Origin: Faecalibacterium taiwanense
Lineage (GTDB): Bacteria; Bacillota; Clostridia; Oscillospirales; Ruminococcaceae
Length of the DNA stretch: 64,000 bases
Reading direction: 5' to 3'
Assembly (NCBI RefSeq): GCF_036632915.2
Contig: NZ_CP155552.1
Location: forward strand, 2,891,390 to 2,955,389
In this document: piece by piece, positions 43,981-56,008 of the stretch
Layout of the letters: every line of letters starts with the position of its first letter
How positions within the stretch are numbered: position 1 is the first letter of the stretch
The notes under the pieces: generated by a model
Seen by the model: the letters and a program-made list of their open reading frames with translations, nothing else
Told to the model about the DNA's origin: nothing
Database searches by the model: none
Position numbers and translations under genes: made by a program

Positions 43981-46900
43981 CGGGCATCACCGTCCTTATC
44001 CAGATAGCTTTTGAAGGGCCTCACCGGCTCCGGCTTGTCCGTTTTTCCTCCAGCGCCGCCAGCACCGAGGGGCGGCGAGGTGCATCCGCCTGTTCTTGCT
44101 CGTCCTGTTCCGGCTCGTGGCTCTTTTCGTCCACATCCAACTGGGCGTTCAATTCTGCAAGCCGTGCGGACTTCTCTGCCAGCTCTTCCTCCTGCGGGAA
44201 GGGCTTTTCCACCTCAATCTGTGCCGCCGCATGCTGCTGATGCAGGGTGCCCAGCTCGTTCTCTGCGGCGGTGATGCGCTCCGGGAAGTTGTTCAGGAGT
44301 TATCCAGACGGATAATGTTGCCTAATGGGTCGGTGCCCAAGGGTACCGTGTACTTTCGCTGCCCCTTCAAAAGTGCCTGATACTCCGTGCGGAAAGCATC
44401 GAACCGCAGGGACAGTTCAAAGCCCCGGTAGCTGCCGATGACTTTTTCCTCGGCGTTGGGCAGCTCGGAACAGGCAAGCACCAGCCGCTCACCGGCGGTC
44501 TTTTTCTCGCCGTAGGCAACGCCCTTGATGACCATACCGCAGAACTCCTCCTTGCCCTGCGGATGGGCGGCGGCAAGCTGTGCATCGGCTTTCAGCCCGG
44601 CAATGTGGGCGTTCGTTTCCTGAATGTCAGCCGGAAACTTGGTCAGCAATTTGTCTTGCAGCCGGAATTTCTGGCTCTGGTGGTCAGCTTTCAGCACCTT
44701 CAGCTTTGCAACCTGCACATCCAAATCCATCTTCTCCTTGATGAGCGGATTTCCGGCACACAGTGCCTTGATCTCTGCATAAGAAAGTGCCTGTTCGTCC
44801 ACATCCTCACAGGAGCGCACGGGGGATTTACTGGTCATAATTTGCGAGATAAATCGCTGTTTATTCTCCAAAGTCTGATACAAATACGAGTCAAATGTCC
44901 CTTCCGTGACGTAATTGAAGACCTTGACTTCCTTGTTCATGTTGCCCTGCCGGATGATGCGCCCATTGCGCTGGGTCATGTCGCTGGGCTTCCAACCAAC
45001 GTCCAGATGATGCACCGCCACAAGCCGGGACTGCACATTGGTACCCGCCCCCATTTTCGCCGTACTTCCGAGCAAAACTCGCACATCGCCGGAGCGCACT
45101 TTGGAGAACAATGCCGCCTTTTTTGCTTCGGTATCTGCGTTGTGGATAAACTCGATTTCGTTTTCCGGCACACCGGCAGCAACCAGCTTTTTGCGAATGT
45201 CATCGTAGACGTTGAAATTGCCATCGTTTTTCGGTGTCGAGAGGTCGCAGAACAAAAGCTGGGTCAACTTCTGGTCTTTGCCTTCCTCCCAAATCTTCAA
45301 CACATTTTGAACGCATACGTTCAATTTGCTGTTGGGATCATCGGGCAGCATGGGGTTCATCAAGCGAACGTCCAAGCCGATTTTTCTGCCGTCGTTTGTG
45401 ACGCAGAGCATATTGTCCACGGAGGCATCTACTGCACCGGAGTGGATGCGGGCGGCACGTTTGCTCAGTTCTTGCACCATTTCCTTTTGGATTTCCGAGG
45501 GTTTCGCCACCACGGTCTCAAACTTTGCTTCGGGCACCGGAAGATGAAGCTGGTCAGATGTTTTAATGTCCGCAACCTCCTTGAACATGGACATCAGTTC
45601 CGGGAGGTTGAAGAACTTGGCAAATCTCGTCCTCGCCCGATACCCTGTACCTTCGGGAGCAAGCTCAATGGCGGTAGTGGTCTCACCAAAGGTGGATGCC
45701 CAACAGTCGAAGTGGGTCAGCTTTTTCTGCTGGAGGGTGCTGTATTGCAGATACCGCATGACCGTGTACAGTTCGGTCATGGAATTACTCACGGGAGTAC
45801 CCGTGGCGAACACCACGCCACGCCCGCCGGTGATCTCGTCCAGATAGCGGCACTTGCCAAACATATCGCTGGATTTCTGTGCTTCGCTGGTGGATAATCC
45901 TGCGACATTCCGCATTTTTGTTGTGAGAAACAAATTTTTGAACGCGTGTGACTCGTCCACAAAGAGCCGGTCAACGCCGAGCTGTTCAAAGGTGATTACG
46001 TCATCCTTGCGCTCATCGGAACGCAGTTTTTCCAGCTTGATTTCCAGCGTTTTCCGGGTCTTTTCCATCTGCTTGATGGAGAAATTCTCGCCTGCGTGGG
46101 CTTTCAGCTCGTTGATGGCGGCAAGCGTTTCATAAATTTGCTCCTGAATGATACGCTCCTGCCGCTCAAAAGAAAGTGGGATTCTTTCAAACTGCGAATG
46201 ACCGATGATGACGGCATCGTAATCGCCGGTGGCGATGCGGGCACAGAATTTTTGCGGTTGGCGGTCTCAAAGTCCTTGCGCTGTGCCACCAACAGCTTGG
46301 CATTGGGGTAGAGGTTCAGAAACTCGCTTGCCCACTGCTCAGTCAGGTGATTGGGCACCACGAACAACGATTTCTGGCACAAACCAAGGCGTTTTGCTTC
46401 CATAGCAGAGGCTGCCATTTCGTAGGTCTTGCCTGCGCCCACTTCGTGTGCAAGCAGCGTATTACCGCCATAAAGCACATGAGCAATGGCGTTGCGCTGG
46501 TGTTCACGGAGGGTGATCTCCGGGTTCATGCCCACGAATTTGATGTGGCTTCCATCGTATTCACGGGGGCGGGTAGAGTTGAACAGCTCGTTATACTGCT
46601 TCACCAGCGCAATGCGCCGCTGGGGGTCCTGCCAGACCCAGTTGGCGAAAGCGTCTTTAATGACCTGCTGTTTCTGCTGTGCCAGCATGGTCTCCCGCTT
46701 GTTCAGCACACGCTTGGGCCTGCCATCGGCATCCTCGATGGTGTCGTAGATGCGAACATCCTTCAGGTTCAAGGTTTCCTCCAAAATCTTGTAGGCGTTG
46801 GCTCTGCTGGTGCCGTAGGTCTCGGACGAAATAATGTCACTCCGCCCGGTGGCAGTCTTGCCCTCCACACGCCACTCTGCGGTATAGGGAGAGTACCGCA

Positions 46901-49900
46901 CATTCACGGCTCGCCGCAGATAGTAGGGGATCTGGAAGGTCTCGGTCATAAACTTCTGGATAATACTGGGGTCGAGCCACGTTGCACCAAGCCGTACATC
47001 AATTTCGGAGGCTTCCAGTTCTCTGGGCTGCGCCTTGGTTAGCGCATCCACATTGACGGCAAATTCCGGGTTGGTCTCGGCGGCAAACTGCGCCATCCGC
47101 AGCTTTGCCCGGACATCGCCGGACAGGTATTCGTCTGCCATCTGCCAGCCTGCTTCCGGGTCGGTGGGGTCGGCGGCAGGGTCCTTGAAGATCACGCCGG
47201 AAAGTTCGGTGGTAATGCGCCCATAGTCACCGGGAGTGCCCAGCAGCTCTGCCATATAGGGCAAGTCCACCTTGCCATGTTCCCCGATGGACACCGCCAA
47301 CGCTTCGCTGGGGGTATCCACACTGGTGTCGGCGCGCTCCGGGCGAATGGTGCGTTTCGTAAACATTGCAGCTTTGCTCTTGAGCTGCCCCTGCTCGTCC
47401 AGATTTTCCAAGGAGCAGAGCAGATAGTAAGAGGAATCCTGCTCAAATAATCTGCCGTTTTTACGGTCATTCAGCAAGCCATATTTGGCGGTAAAGGCAT
47501 CATAGGCGGCGTTCAGTTTTGCCTGTGTCGCTTGAATGTCCTCGTCAGGGTAGTCGTTCAACTGCTGGTCGATCAGGTCGTTGACGATCTGCCGCAGTTC
47601 CACCATGCCGGTGACACGCCCCTTGGCGGTGTCGGACAGCTCCACCTGCGTCATCACGGAATTTTCCCGGTAGAACACCTCGCCGTCCACCACAGTGTAG
47701 GAGAAATTCTTCACCTCCGGGTCGGCAGGCAGGGTGAGCCGGGTGGTTTCTTCCTCAGCAATGTCGGGGGCATCCACCTCGGCGGCGGTGTACTGCCCCT
47801 CAATGTGCTGTACTGCCTCGGCAAGCTGGTCGGACAGCACGGCTCCCTCGATGGGTGCAACCGTCAATTCCTCTCGTCCGTACTGGGTGCTTTCGGCGGT
47901 CAGCTCGCCCAGAACCATCTCCGGGTGATCTACGAAATACTGGTTGATGGCAAAGTCGTCCTCGGTCTTGCCAAGTTGCACCCATGCAGGCTCAATGTCC
48001 GCAGGGCGGTCACGCTTCTGCAAAAAGATAATGTCACTGACAACATCCGTGCCAGCGTTAGCACGGAACGCATTATTCGGCAGACGGATCGCACCCAGCA
48101 AATCGGCACGTTCTGCCATGTGCTTGCGGGCGGTGCTGTCCTTGCTGTCCATGGTGTAGCGGCTGGTGACAAAGGCAATCACGCCGCCCGGCCGCACTTG
48201 GTCGATAGCTTTTGCAAAGAAATAATTGTGGATACTGAATCCCAGCTTGTTGTACGCCTTATCGTTGACTTTATATTGACCGAAAGGCACGTTGCCCACC
48301 GCCAAATCGTAGAAATCACGGCGGTCGGTGGTCTCAAAGCCAGCCACGGTAATGTCAGCCTGCGGGTACAGCTTTTTCGCAATGCGCCCGGTAATGCTGT
48401 CCAGTTCCACGCCGTACAGCCGGCTATCCTGCATGGTATCCGGCAGCATTCCAAAGAAGTTGCCCACGCCCATGGACGGCTCCAAGATGTTGCCAGACCG
48501 GAAGCCTATGCGTTCCACTGCATCGTAGATACCACGGATGACGGTGGGGCTGGTGTAGTGGGCGTTCAGGGTGCTGGAACGGGCGGCGGCGTACTCGTCC
48601 TCAGAGAGCAGCCCCTTCAGCTCTGCGTATTCCTTTGTCCAACTGTCTTTGCCGGGGTCAAAGGCATCTGCCAGACCACCCCAGCCCACATACCGGGATA
48701 GCACCTGCTGTTCCTCGGCGGTGGCACCACGATGCTCCTGTTCCAGCTTGAACAAGGTGCGGACGGCTTGGATATTTCTCGCATATTTCTGTTTTGCACC
48801 GCCCTCGCCCAGATGGTCGTCCGTGATGTGGAAGTTCCCAGCAGGCTCCGGCGCAGGAGTGAGATTGACAGTCAGGTTGTGCAGATGGATGTTGCCCGGC
48901 TGGCGCAGCAGCCGTTCCAGATTTTCCTTGCTTTCCGAGCGGGCAACCGGATAGACCTCATCCGGGTCACGAAGCTGGATGTTCAGAGTTCCGACAGTTT
49001 CGACCGTAAAATCCTTACCGTCCAGACGGATTGTATCGCCCACACGGTAATCACGCTCTTTTGGGAGAGCGAGAACAGGTTCATTTTCCGCCAAAAACTT
49101 TGCCTTTTCCACTGCAAGCCAATCGGCGGCGGTTCGTTCATCCGTCTCTTTTTTCAAAGCGGTGCAATAGGATTCGGCCTGCTCCTTGTCTGGAAATTGC
49201 GCCATTCCGTTGTCATTTGCATAGTAGCCCTCATTGAGATCATCCCAGATAGCAAAAAGCGAGGATGTACCTCCGACCACTTCGCGGACAGAAAAACGCT
49301 CATATTCCGGCACCTCGGATTCCTTGTAGATGGTTTCTGCCTGCGCCAGCATTTCATCCACACGCTGGCTAGGTTCATTCTGCCGCAGACCGTCCTCGAA
49401 TTGTCGTTTATTGATAACTTCGTTATCCCACGACTGCCCGTGTGCGCTAGTGTCGATGCGCACATCGGTATCACCGATATAGCCTACTGTTCCTTCAATC
49501 GTTCTGGTGGGAAGGTCTACTACAACTTCGTCCCCGACCTTATAGCTGACCTCTTTTTCGGCAACCAGATCAATGGCTGCGGCCTGCTGTTCTTCGTACA
49601 GTTCTCTGATGTGCGGAAGATGCTCATTGCGGAAAATGGGCAGTCTGTTTTTCGTCAGCTCCATGTCCTGTAAGCTGACGGATTTGAACGTAAAATTAAC
49701 GTGTTCCACCCGAAAATCCCGGCCATCCAGCTTGATGATGCTGCCGATTGGCAGATAATCCGCTTCCCGAAGATATTTTGTCTGGTGGTGGGAGCCATCT
49801 TTGTTCAAGCCAGCCAGATAGACGTTGTTGCCTGCTGCCCACAGCTTTTTAGATTCTGCTGCCCACTGCTCACTCGGAAAACCAGTTACTTTGACTTTGC

Positions 49901-51638
49901 CAAGCACATTTTCCTGTGACAGAAGATTGGTGCGCAGAATCCGCTCCACAGCAACGGCATCTTTGTCATAGAACAGATAGTTACCGTTCAGTTCAAAGCC
50001 CACGAGGGTGTTGGGATACTGCTCTTTCAGGGCAGTATACTCTGCGGCAACCGTGCCATCCAGTATCGGAAGCTGACGCTCAGCTTCCTGTCTGGCAGTG
50101 CGCTGTTCCTTTTCCTTATCGGTCAGGTAACGGTCGGAGTGAATCATCAGGTCGATATACTTTTCTGCCTGTGTCCAGCTCAAAGTGATTTTCTGATAAT
50201 CAGGGTAGTGGACAAATTCCAAGCCTTTTCCATCGTGATTCACGAATCCACTGCTGCCATCCAGATAATTGTGGGAACGCCCGCCGATGCCGTACTCCTT
50301 TGCCAATGCTCTGGCTCGGAGTTTTCGGTTGGACTGGTTCTCGTACAGCTCGATGATTCGCTGCTTGCTATCCTGAAAGTTGGAACCATGCTGCAATTCA
50401 TGCTCGATCTCTGCCTGTGACAAAGAAAAAGCGGAGGACGATTTCTCGTTCTCCGCTCGGTCAATTGCTTCGATTTGCTGGGCTTCGGTGGGGATGCTGA
50501 GGTTGAAAAAACTCAGCTGTAAATCAGTTCCATCAGGATCACTTCTTCCACCTGTGCTTTCAGGCTGTTCATGTGCTGCACCCACGCCAGTTGATTCTTT
50601 GCTTTGTCCGGGGCTGGGTTCTGCTTCAGCAGTTCGGTCATCATCTGCTGTTTCTGATTCTCCGCTGCCTGTTCCACTTCTAGCAGATGTGGATGCAGCT
50701 TCCCGGTCAGCAGCATCGAGTTGTACAGCACCGGGCGATGTTCCATCAGGTATATCCGGCGCATCCTGCCGTATCTGCCCAGCGGCTTCTGCGGCTGGTT
50801 CAAGGTCAGGTTCGGGAGCTGGTAGTCCCCGACGGTCGAGTAGGTCACGTTCCTGTTCTTCATATTCATGCTGGCTCCTTTCTACATTGCGGCGGCGGAT
50901 GGTGGTTTTGACGGTGCGCTCGATATTCCGCAGCACATCTCGGCTGCAATCGCTGACTGCCGTACCCAGTACATAGACTGCATCCGGGGTCGAGAAATCA
51001 TAAATTGCCTGAAAATCATCCCGGTCAAAATAGCCCTCCGGTTCAAAACCGCACCGTTCCAAGATGGTGTACATGATGCTGATTGCGGCGGCACTCTTGA
51101 ACTGAAGTTCCTGTCCGGCATCATCATAATCCATCAGGAATGAACCGTCAACGATGCCAATAATGTCGGAACTGTTGTTATCCCAGTAGGATTCTGCCAG
51201 CTTTCCGGCAATGTCCGCAATCTGCTGACTGAGCCGTTCATGGTGGATGCCGTATTCTCGTGCCAGCATTTCCGATACCGGCTGGAACAGGTCATCGTTA
51301 AGCTGCCACACCTCCGGGTCACGGGAATTTCGCCGCACCCCGGTATCACTCACATCAAAGACATAGTGCAGCCGGGGAACACTGCTGGACTGGTCGAGCA
51401 GAGCGATACCCTTAGACCCTCTGCGCACATAGCGGTTCATCCGATTGTTCCAGATGTCAAAACTTGCGCAGGCAGTCGCATCAGGACGCTGGGCGTAAAT
51501 CATCAATTGGTCGGTAAAACTGTACTTATACAGTCTGGATGCAGTTGTGAGAAAATCTGTCCAGTGTTCCCAGTACCGCGTAATACCGTTTGCTGTCCGA
51601 TTGGCAAGTTTAAGGTATTCTTGTGTCTTAGATGGCAT
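43977..51638 (-). CDS. Giant SNF2-helicase/methylase-like ICE protein, three frameshifts
   Basis: Restored length about 2,550 residues. Order: N-terminal LtrC-like domain (ITRYWEHWTDFLTTASRLYK), a disordered acidic linker at about 260-375, YodL/LPD-like small domains, an adenine-methylase-like region with DLAVGNVPFGQYKV (a DPPF/NPPF-type motif), then a SNF2-type helicase (HQRNAIAHVLYGGNTLLAHE, DESHAFKN, QRNGRIIRQGN) and an acidic tail. One base appears missing at 46249-46253, 44299 and 44042-44046; as written the protein stops at 46104. Strong ribosome site (aaaggagg). Large proteins like this may protect incoming ICE DNA; that role is inferred. A second gene is overprinted at 50513-50869. 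Confidence 0.8.
50513..50869 (-). CDS. TnpV-family gene overprinted inside the giant ICE gene
   Basis: 118 residues in a different frame of the same strand. VGDYQLPNLTLNQPQKPLGR, YLMEHRPVLYNSMLLTGKLH and NQLAWVQHMNSLKAQVEEVI match, block for block, the TnpV protein at 37792-38169. The ATG follows aaaggag at five bases. In the host frame this region is only a low-complexity Pro/Glu/Ala/Asp linker, which is what overprinting would leave. The homology makes a chance frame very unlikely. Confidence 0.75.
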   Translation of the reverse strand: MNMKNRNVTYSTVGDYQLPNLTLNQPQKPLGRYGRMRRIYLMEHRPVLYNSMLLTGKLHPHLLEVEQAAENQKQQMMTELLKQNPAPDKAKNQLAWVQHMNSLKAQVEEVILMELIYS

Positions 51639-51719
51639 AGCGTTCCTCCTTTCAATTTTGTAGCAAACAAAAAAGCGAGCAGCCCTTTCGGGTTACTCGC
51701 TATGGAATCCACTTTATTT

Positions 51720-52111
51720 TTATTCGTATTTTGCGGCAAACTTTTCTGCCGTTTCCAACAGTCGTTCAAAGGTCTGTTGTTCTTCCGGCTGCTCAATCAG
51801 CTTTGCAAGGAGCGCACGGAACACATCGGTGCTGTCCTGCCCCAGTGCGGCGGCAACTTTGTCGATGCAGTCGTGCAGCTTCTTGACCGCTTCATCGGAG
51901 GGTTTGGATTTGGCAAGCAGGTCGGACAGGTAGCTGATGAAGGGATAGGTGGAATCATTGTTGATGATCTCGTTGGTTTCCTCGATGATCTTCTGGTTAT
52001 CTTCGGGGGTCATATCGCCCTTTTCTTCCCATACATCACGGGATGAAGTGCGGCCTTTCAGAAAGGTGGCAAAAAGCAGGCGGTCGATGGGTGATCTTTT
52101 TTGGTATCCAT
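51720..52111 (-). CDS. Conserved ICE protein, frameshifted near the start
   Basis: Restored length about 130 residues. ATG at 52111 with ggagg gives MDTKK; after an A6 run (52097-52102), where one A appears missing, it reads RSPIDRLLFATFLKGRTSSR and continues through MTPEDNQKIIEETNEIINND to 51720. Helical and acidic. A short-form start at 52013 is less likely because it lacks a ribosome site. Function unknown. Confidence 0.65.
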
Positions 52112-52155
52112 TGGCTATCCTCCGCTTTCAATTTTTCTGTGCATTAAAACTGGTT

Positions 52156-52464
52156 TTAGTATAGCATGAATGGAAGGATTCTATCAAGCCCACTTTCTTG
52201 CGGTTTGCGAAAATTTTTCGGTACAAAAGAGCCTATGTACGCCGCCCGCAGGCGGCAAAAATCAGTCCGGGGAAATTCCAGCTCGGCAAACTCCGCATCG
52301 GTCAGCAGTTTCAGCTTCTCGATAACGCCCTCCGACAGTTCCCGCAGAGCAGTTTCATCGGGCATCAGGTAGCACTGCATGAGCCGCAGTTCGTGGATAA
52401 GCCCCAGCCGGGTGCCGGTGTTGTAGAGCATCATCAGGGTCAATTCCTCGTGGTCAAAGTTCAT
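52156..52464 (-). CDS. TTRAP-like transposon-transfer assisting protein
   Basis: 102 residues beginning MNFDHEELTLMMLYNTGTRL, with LMQCYLMPDETALRELSEGV, the pattern of the transposon-transfer assisting protein family. The last 30 residues look unlike the family and may follow a frame error. Overlaps the YodL-like gene upstream. Confidence 0.7.
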   Translation of the reverse strand: MNFDHEELTLMMLYNTGTRLGLIHELRLMQCYLMPDETALRELSEGVIEKLKLLTDAEFAELEFPRTDFCRLRAAYIGSFVPKNFRKPQESGLDRILPFMLY

Positions 52465-52969
52465 GTTCATCCCTCGCTTTCCGGCAGACGGTAGGATTGC
52501 ACTCCGGGGCATCGCACTTTTCCTTGAGATTCATCAGCACCGAAGGGCGTTCCGGCTGCTTGTCCAGAAACCCCTGTAAATCTTTGAAGCCGATGCTGTC
52601 CACATAATGCACAGATACATCGCCGTTGCGTTTAAGTGCGATCACATCGCTGACCGACAGGCTGTGTCCCTCAAAATCCTGCGGACGGGAGAGGTTGAAC
52701 ACCTGAAACAGTTCTTCCAAAACCTCGTTGTTCGGCACATCCTGCCACATGGCGGGCAGATCAGCATAGTAGGTGACCTCGTAATGCTCCGGGTCGGGCG
52801 TTTTGCCCCGACGATTCAACTCCCGCATAGAAGCAAATCTTTCATCGAGGATTTTTTCGTCATGCCGCAGCTGCATCACCATATAAACATCGCACCCTGC
52901 GTTCAGAAATTTCTGTGGGATGTCCGTCATGGGTTCACCGTCAAAATTCTGGTTCCATTTTTGCTGCAT
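52454..52969 (-). CDS. YodL/DUF4316-like ICE protein
   Basis: 171 residues. YMVMQLRHDEKILDERFASM, HYEVTYYADLP, VFNLSRPQDFEGHSLSVSDV and VHYVDSIGFKDL are the YodL-domain blocks. Starts at an ATG six bases after gagg, right behind the stop of the previous gene. Unknown role in ICE transfer or maintenance. Confidence 0.7.
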   Translation of the reverse strand: MQQKWNQNFDGEPMTDIPQKFLNAGCDVYMVMQLRHDEKILDERFASMRELNRRGKTPDPEHYEVTYYADLPAMWQDVPNNEVLEELFQVFNLSRPQDFEGHSLSVSDVIALKRNGDVSVHYVDSIGFKDLQGFLDKQPERPSVLMNLKEKCDAPECNPTVCRKARDEHEL

Positions 52970-52977
52970 CGTCCACC

Positions 52978-53874
52978 TCACAGTTCTGGCGCAGAACGTG
53001 CAGAGGATTTTGGCGCAGACGTATCACTTGCCAGTGCTGCCAGCTTTTCCAATGTGGAAGGGCGGTGATCTGCACTAAGTTCCTCGGTTTCCGCAACTTT
53101 GTCCATGACGGCATCGTAGTCCTGCAGTAGCCGCCGGCCCTTTTCCATGTGGTGTGCTTCCAGAATCTGCTCACGGGCTTCCTGAATTGTCAATTCGGGT
53201 GCATCAATCTGCCCGCCATCCAGCACAGAATAATCGCTGTGATAAAGGGTATAATCCCAGCCATCTTCACAGGACTGGATGGCAAGATAGCCTTTGCCGC
53301 CCAGCTCCCATGCGCCCTGCTCGTCCTGTGTCTGGATTTCAGGATAGGCGGTCGAGCCAGTGCGCTCCATCATCTCGCCAAACTGAGCGATATGATAGAC
53401 GTTCCCATACTCTCCCAGATCGAAGTGATAATCGTCCAGATGCTCCACACGCGCCGTGTAACTGCTGCCATCGGAACGGTCAACCTGAATCACACCATGA
53501 TTCGGCACACGGTAGAGATCATCATAGTGGCTGTTGATAAGCCGGACATCATCTCTGGGAATCGTGGGGTCATCCCAGATGCGCCGCCTGCGGACACCAG
53601 ACTGCGGGATGGTATCGAGGTGCTGCAAGCTGACCTCCTGAATCGCCTTGCGGTCATCGCTGGAAAGCTCAAACAGATACCAGTTCCGGGCGGCAGGAAT
53701 GGCGTTGCGGCCATCCGGCGGCAGATTTTGCTTGGAAATCTGACCGCTTTCCAGCGGCGCACCGTTCGCGCAGTTGTAGGTGGCAAAGCCGACACCGGCA
53801 CCGGTTTCCCGCAAATGCAAAAACCTGTCTCCGTTGATGAGATAGAGGGCTTCCGTTTTCTGCTCCATCAGCAT
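52978..53874 (-). CDS. Large polyvalent-type ICE protein, unknown
   Basis: 298 residues with repeated small alpha/beta modules (LYLINGDRFLHLRETGAGVG ... GWDYTLYHSDYSVLDGGQID). The middle part (NSHYDDLYRVPNHGVIQVDR) looks like an LPD-type domain. Start overlaps the topB stop. Probably co-transcribed with the YodL-like gene. Function unknown. Confidence 0.65.
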   Translation of the reverse strand: MLMEQKTEALYLINGDRFLHLRETGAGVGFATYNCANGAPLESGQISKQNLPPDGRNAIPAARNWYLFELSSDDRKAIQEVSLQHLDTIPQSGVRRRRIWDDPTIPRDDVRLINSHYDDLYRVPNHGVIQVDRSDGSSYTARVEHLDDYHFDLGEYGNVYHIAQFGEMMERTGSTAYPEIQTQDEQGAWELGGKGYLAIQSCEDGWDYTLYHSDYSVLDGGQIDAPELTIQEAREQILEAHHMEKGRRLLQDYDAVMDKVAETEELSADHRPSTLEKLAALASDTSAPKSSARSAPEL

Positions 53875-55948
53875 CCACCCTCAAATTCCAGAGAAAACTT
53901 GCTGCGGCCATCAGCTTCACAGGACAGCAGGACGGTGGCGTTGTAGGTCTTGCCCTTGGCGCTCTTGCAGTCCTTCAGGCGGACACGGCCATCCCGCAGC
54001 AGCTTGTCCGCCACATGGGAATCCAGCCGCTTGCCCAGACGCTTGAAGAACGCATTGTCCTTCCACAGCACGAAACGGCACTCCCGGTTCTCGCAGAACC
54101 AGCCCTTTTCACGCTCCACAACATTTGCACCACAGTTGGGGCAGACGCCAATCACTTTGTTTTTCATAAGCGCATTCGCTCCTTTCGCAGCCTCGGTGGT
54201 CGTTACCAGAGAGGAGATCATCTCTTTGATTTCAGTCATAAATTCGTTCGGCTCCATTTCGCCACGTTCGATTTGCAGCAGCTTTGTTTCCCAATCGGCG
54301 GTCATTTCCGGGGATTGGATTTCTTCGGGCATTACGGTGATGAGGGCTTTGCCCTTGTCCGTGGGCAGCAGCACCTTGGTTTTCTTGCTGCCCTTGCGCT
54401 CCAGAAAGCCCTTCTGCACCAGCTTTTCAATGGTGGCGGCTCTGGTTGCCGGGGTGCCGATGCCCTGACGTTCCACGCCCTCCGGCATACTGTCTGCACT
54501 GGCGGTTTCCATCGAGTGTAACAGGGTGTCCTCAGTAAAATGCTTCGGCGGGGACGTTTGACCCTCCTTCAGCTCTGCGTTGAGGATACCGCACTCGTTT
54601 TCTGCCGCATTGGGCAGGGTGGTAAGTTCCTGTTTTCGGTTCAGGATGTCTGCCAGCACCTTGCGCTCCATCGCTTTCCAGCCTTCCTCCAGAACCTCCT
54701 TGCCCTTTGCGGAGAATTCCTCTCCGGCACATTCGGTGGTGAGCAGGGTCTCCAGATACCGGAAGGGTTTGCTCACCGCCATCAGTGTCCGGGCGATGAT
54801 GAGCTTCAGGACGTTCTGCTCGCCCTTGGGCAGAGCCTCCAGATCGGCTTGCAGCATACTGCGGGTGGGCAGGATGGCGTGGTGGTCGGTGACTTTTTCC
54901 CGGTTGACGGTGCGCCGTGTCCGGGGCACCGCCCCGTCCACATCTTCCGGGGTAATGTCGAGAAAAACTTCCAGTTCCTCGGTCAGCTCCTCCAGCATCT
55001 CCTCGTCATCGTCGGTGATATAGCAGCTATCAGTTCTTGGATAAGTGGTAAGTTTCTTCTCATAAAGGCTCTGTACATAGTCTAAAGTCTGCTGTGCGCT
55101 GTACCCCAGCAAACGGTTAGCGTCCCGCTGAAGGGTGGTCAGGTCGTACAACGGCGGCGGATTCTCGGATTTCTCCTTGCGGGTGATGCGCTGGATCGTT
55201 GCCACCATCTCCTTTCGGCAGGCTTCCAGCAGGTTTTCTGCCACGGTTTTTTCAGGAATGCGGCGGCTGGATGCCGTGCAGCCGCTGGTCAGTTCCAGAT
55301 CTACGGTGTAGAATTTCTCCGGCACAAAGGCGGCAATCGCAGCCTCACGCACGACCGTCATAGCCAGCACAGGGGTCATAACACGCCCAACTGCAAGCGG
55401 CTGACCGTACAGACACGAAAAAAGCCGGGACGCATTGATACCGACCATCCAGTCGGCACGTTCCCGGCAGAGTGCTGCATTGTACAGCGCATCGTATTCA
55501 GTTGACGGTTTGAGGTGGGCAAAGCCCTCTCGGATGGCGTTTTCCTCCATGCTGGACAGCCACAGGCGGGAGAAGGGCTTTTTGCAGCCCGCTTGCTGGT
55601 ACACCAAACGGAAAATCAGTTCGCCCTCGCGCCCTGCGTCCGTTGCACAGATGATACTGTCCACATCCGGGCGGTGCATCAGCTTTTGCAGGATGCCAAA
55701 CTGCTTTTGGTGCTGGCAGACACCAGATACTGCCACTTTTGCGGCAGGATGGGCAGGTCTGCGATGCTCCACTTGACGTACTTGGCGTCGTAGATGTTGG
55801 GCGGTGCCAGCTCTACCAAATGCCCGATGCACCAACTAACCAGATAGCCGTTGCCCTCCAGATAACCGTCTTTGCGGTTTGTCGCACCAAGGACTTTTGC
55901 ATAGGACATAGCGACAGATGGCTTTTCTGCCACGACTAATTTTGCGAT
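53868..55948 (-). CDS. topB: DNA topoisomerase III, frameshifted
   Basis: Restored length about 694 residues. Toprim start KLVVAEKPSVAMSYAKVLGA and CATDAGREGELIFRLVYQ, catalytic Tyr region NASRLFSCLYGQPLAVGRVM, and a C-terminal zinc-ribbon/repeat with CPNCGANVVEREKGWFCENR. One A appears missing at 55705-55708 (T-run on plus strand). The conserved protein begins IAKLVVAEK, with ATC at 55948 seven bases after ggagg; the first normal start (GTG 55933) would delete a core strand. Relaxes or decatenates ICE DNA during transfer. Confidence 0.82.
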
Positions 55949-56008
55949 AAAAATCCCTCCAATCTGTTTCTGATTGCAATATGTACGGCGGCAAACGCCG
56001 CCTTAAAA

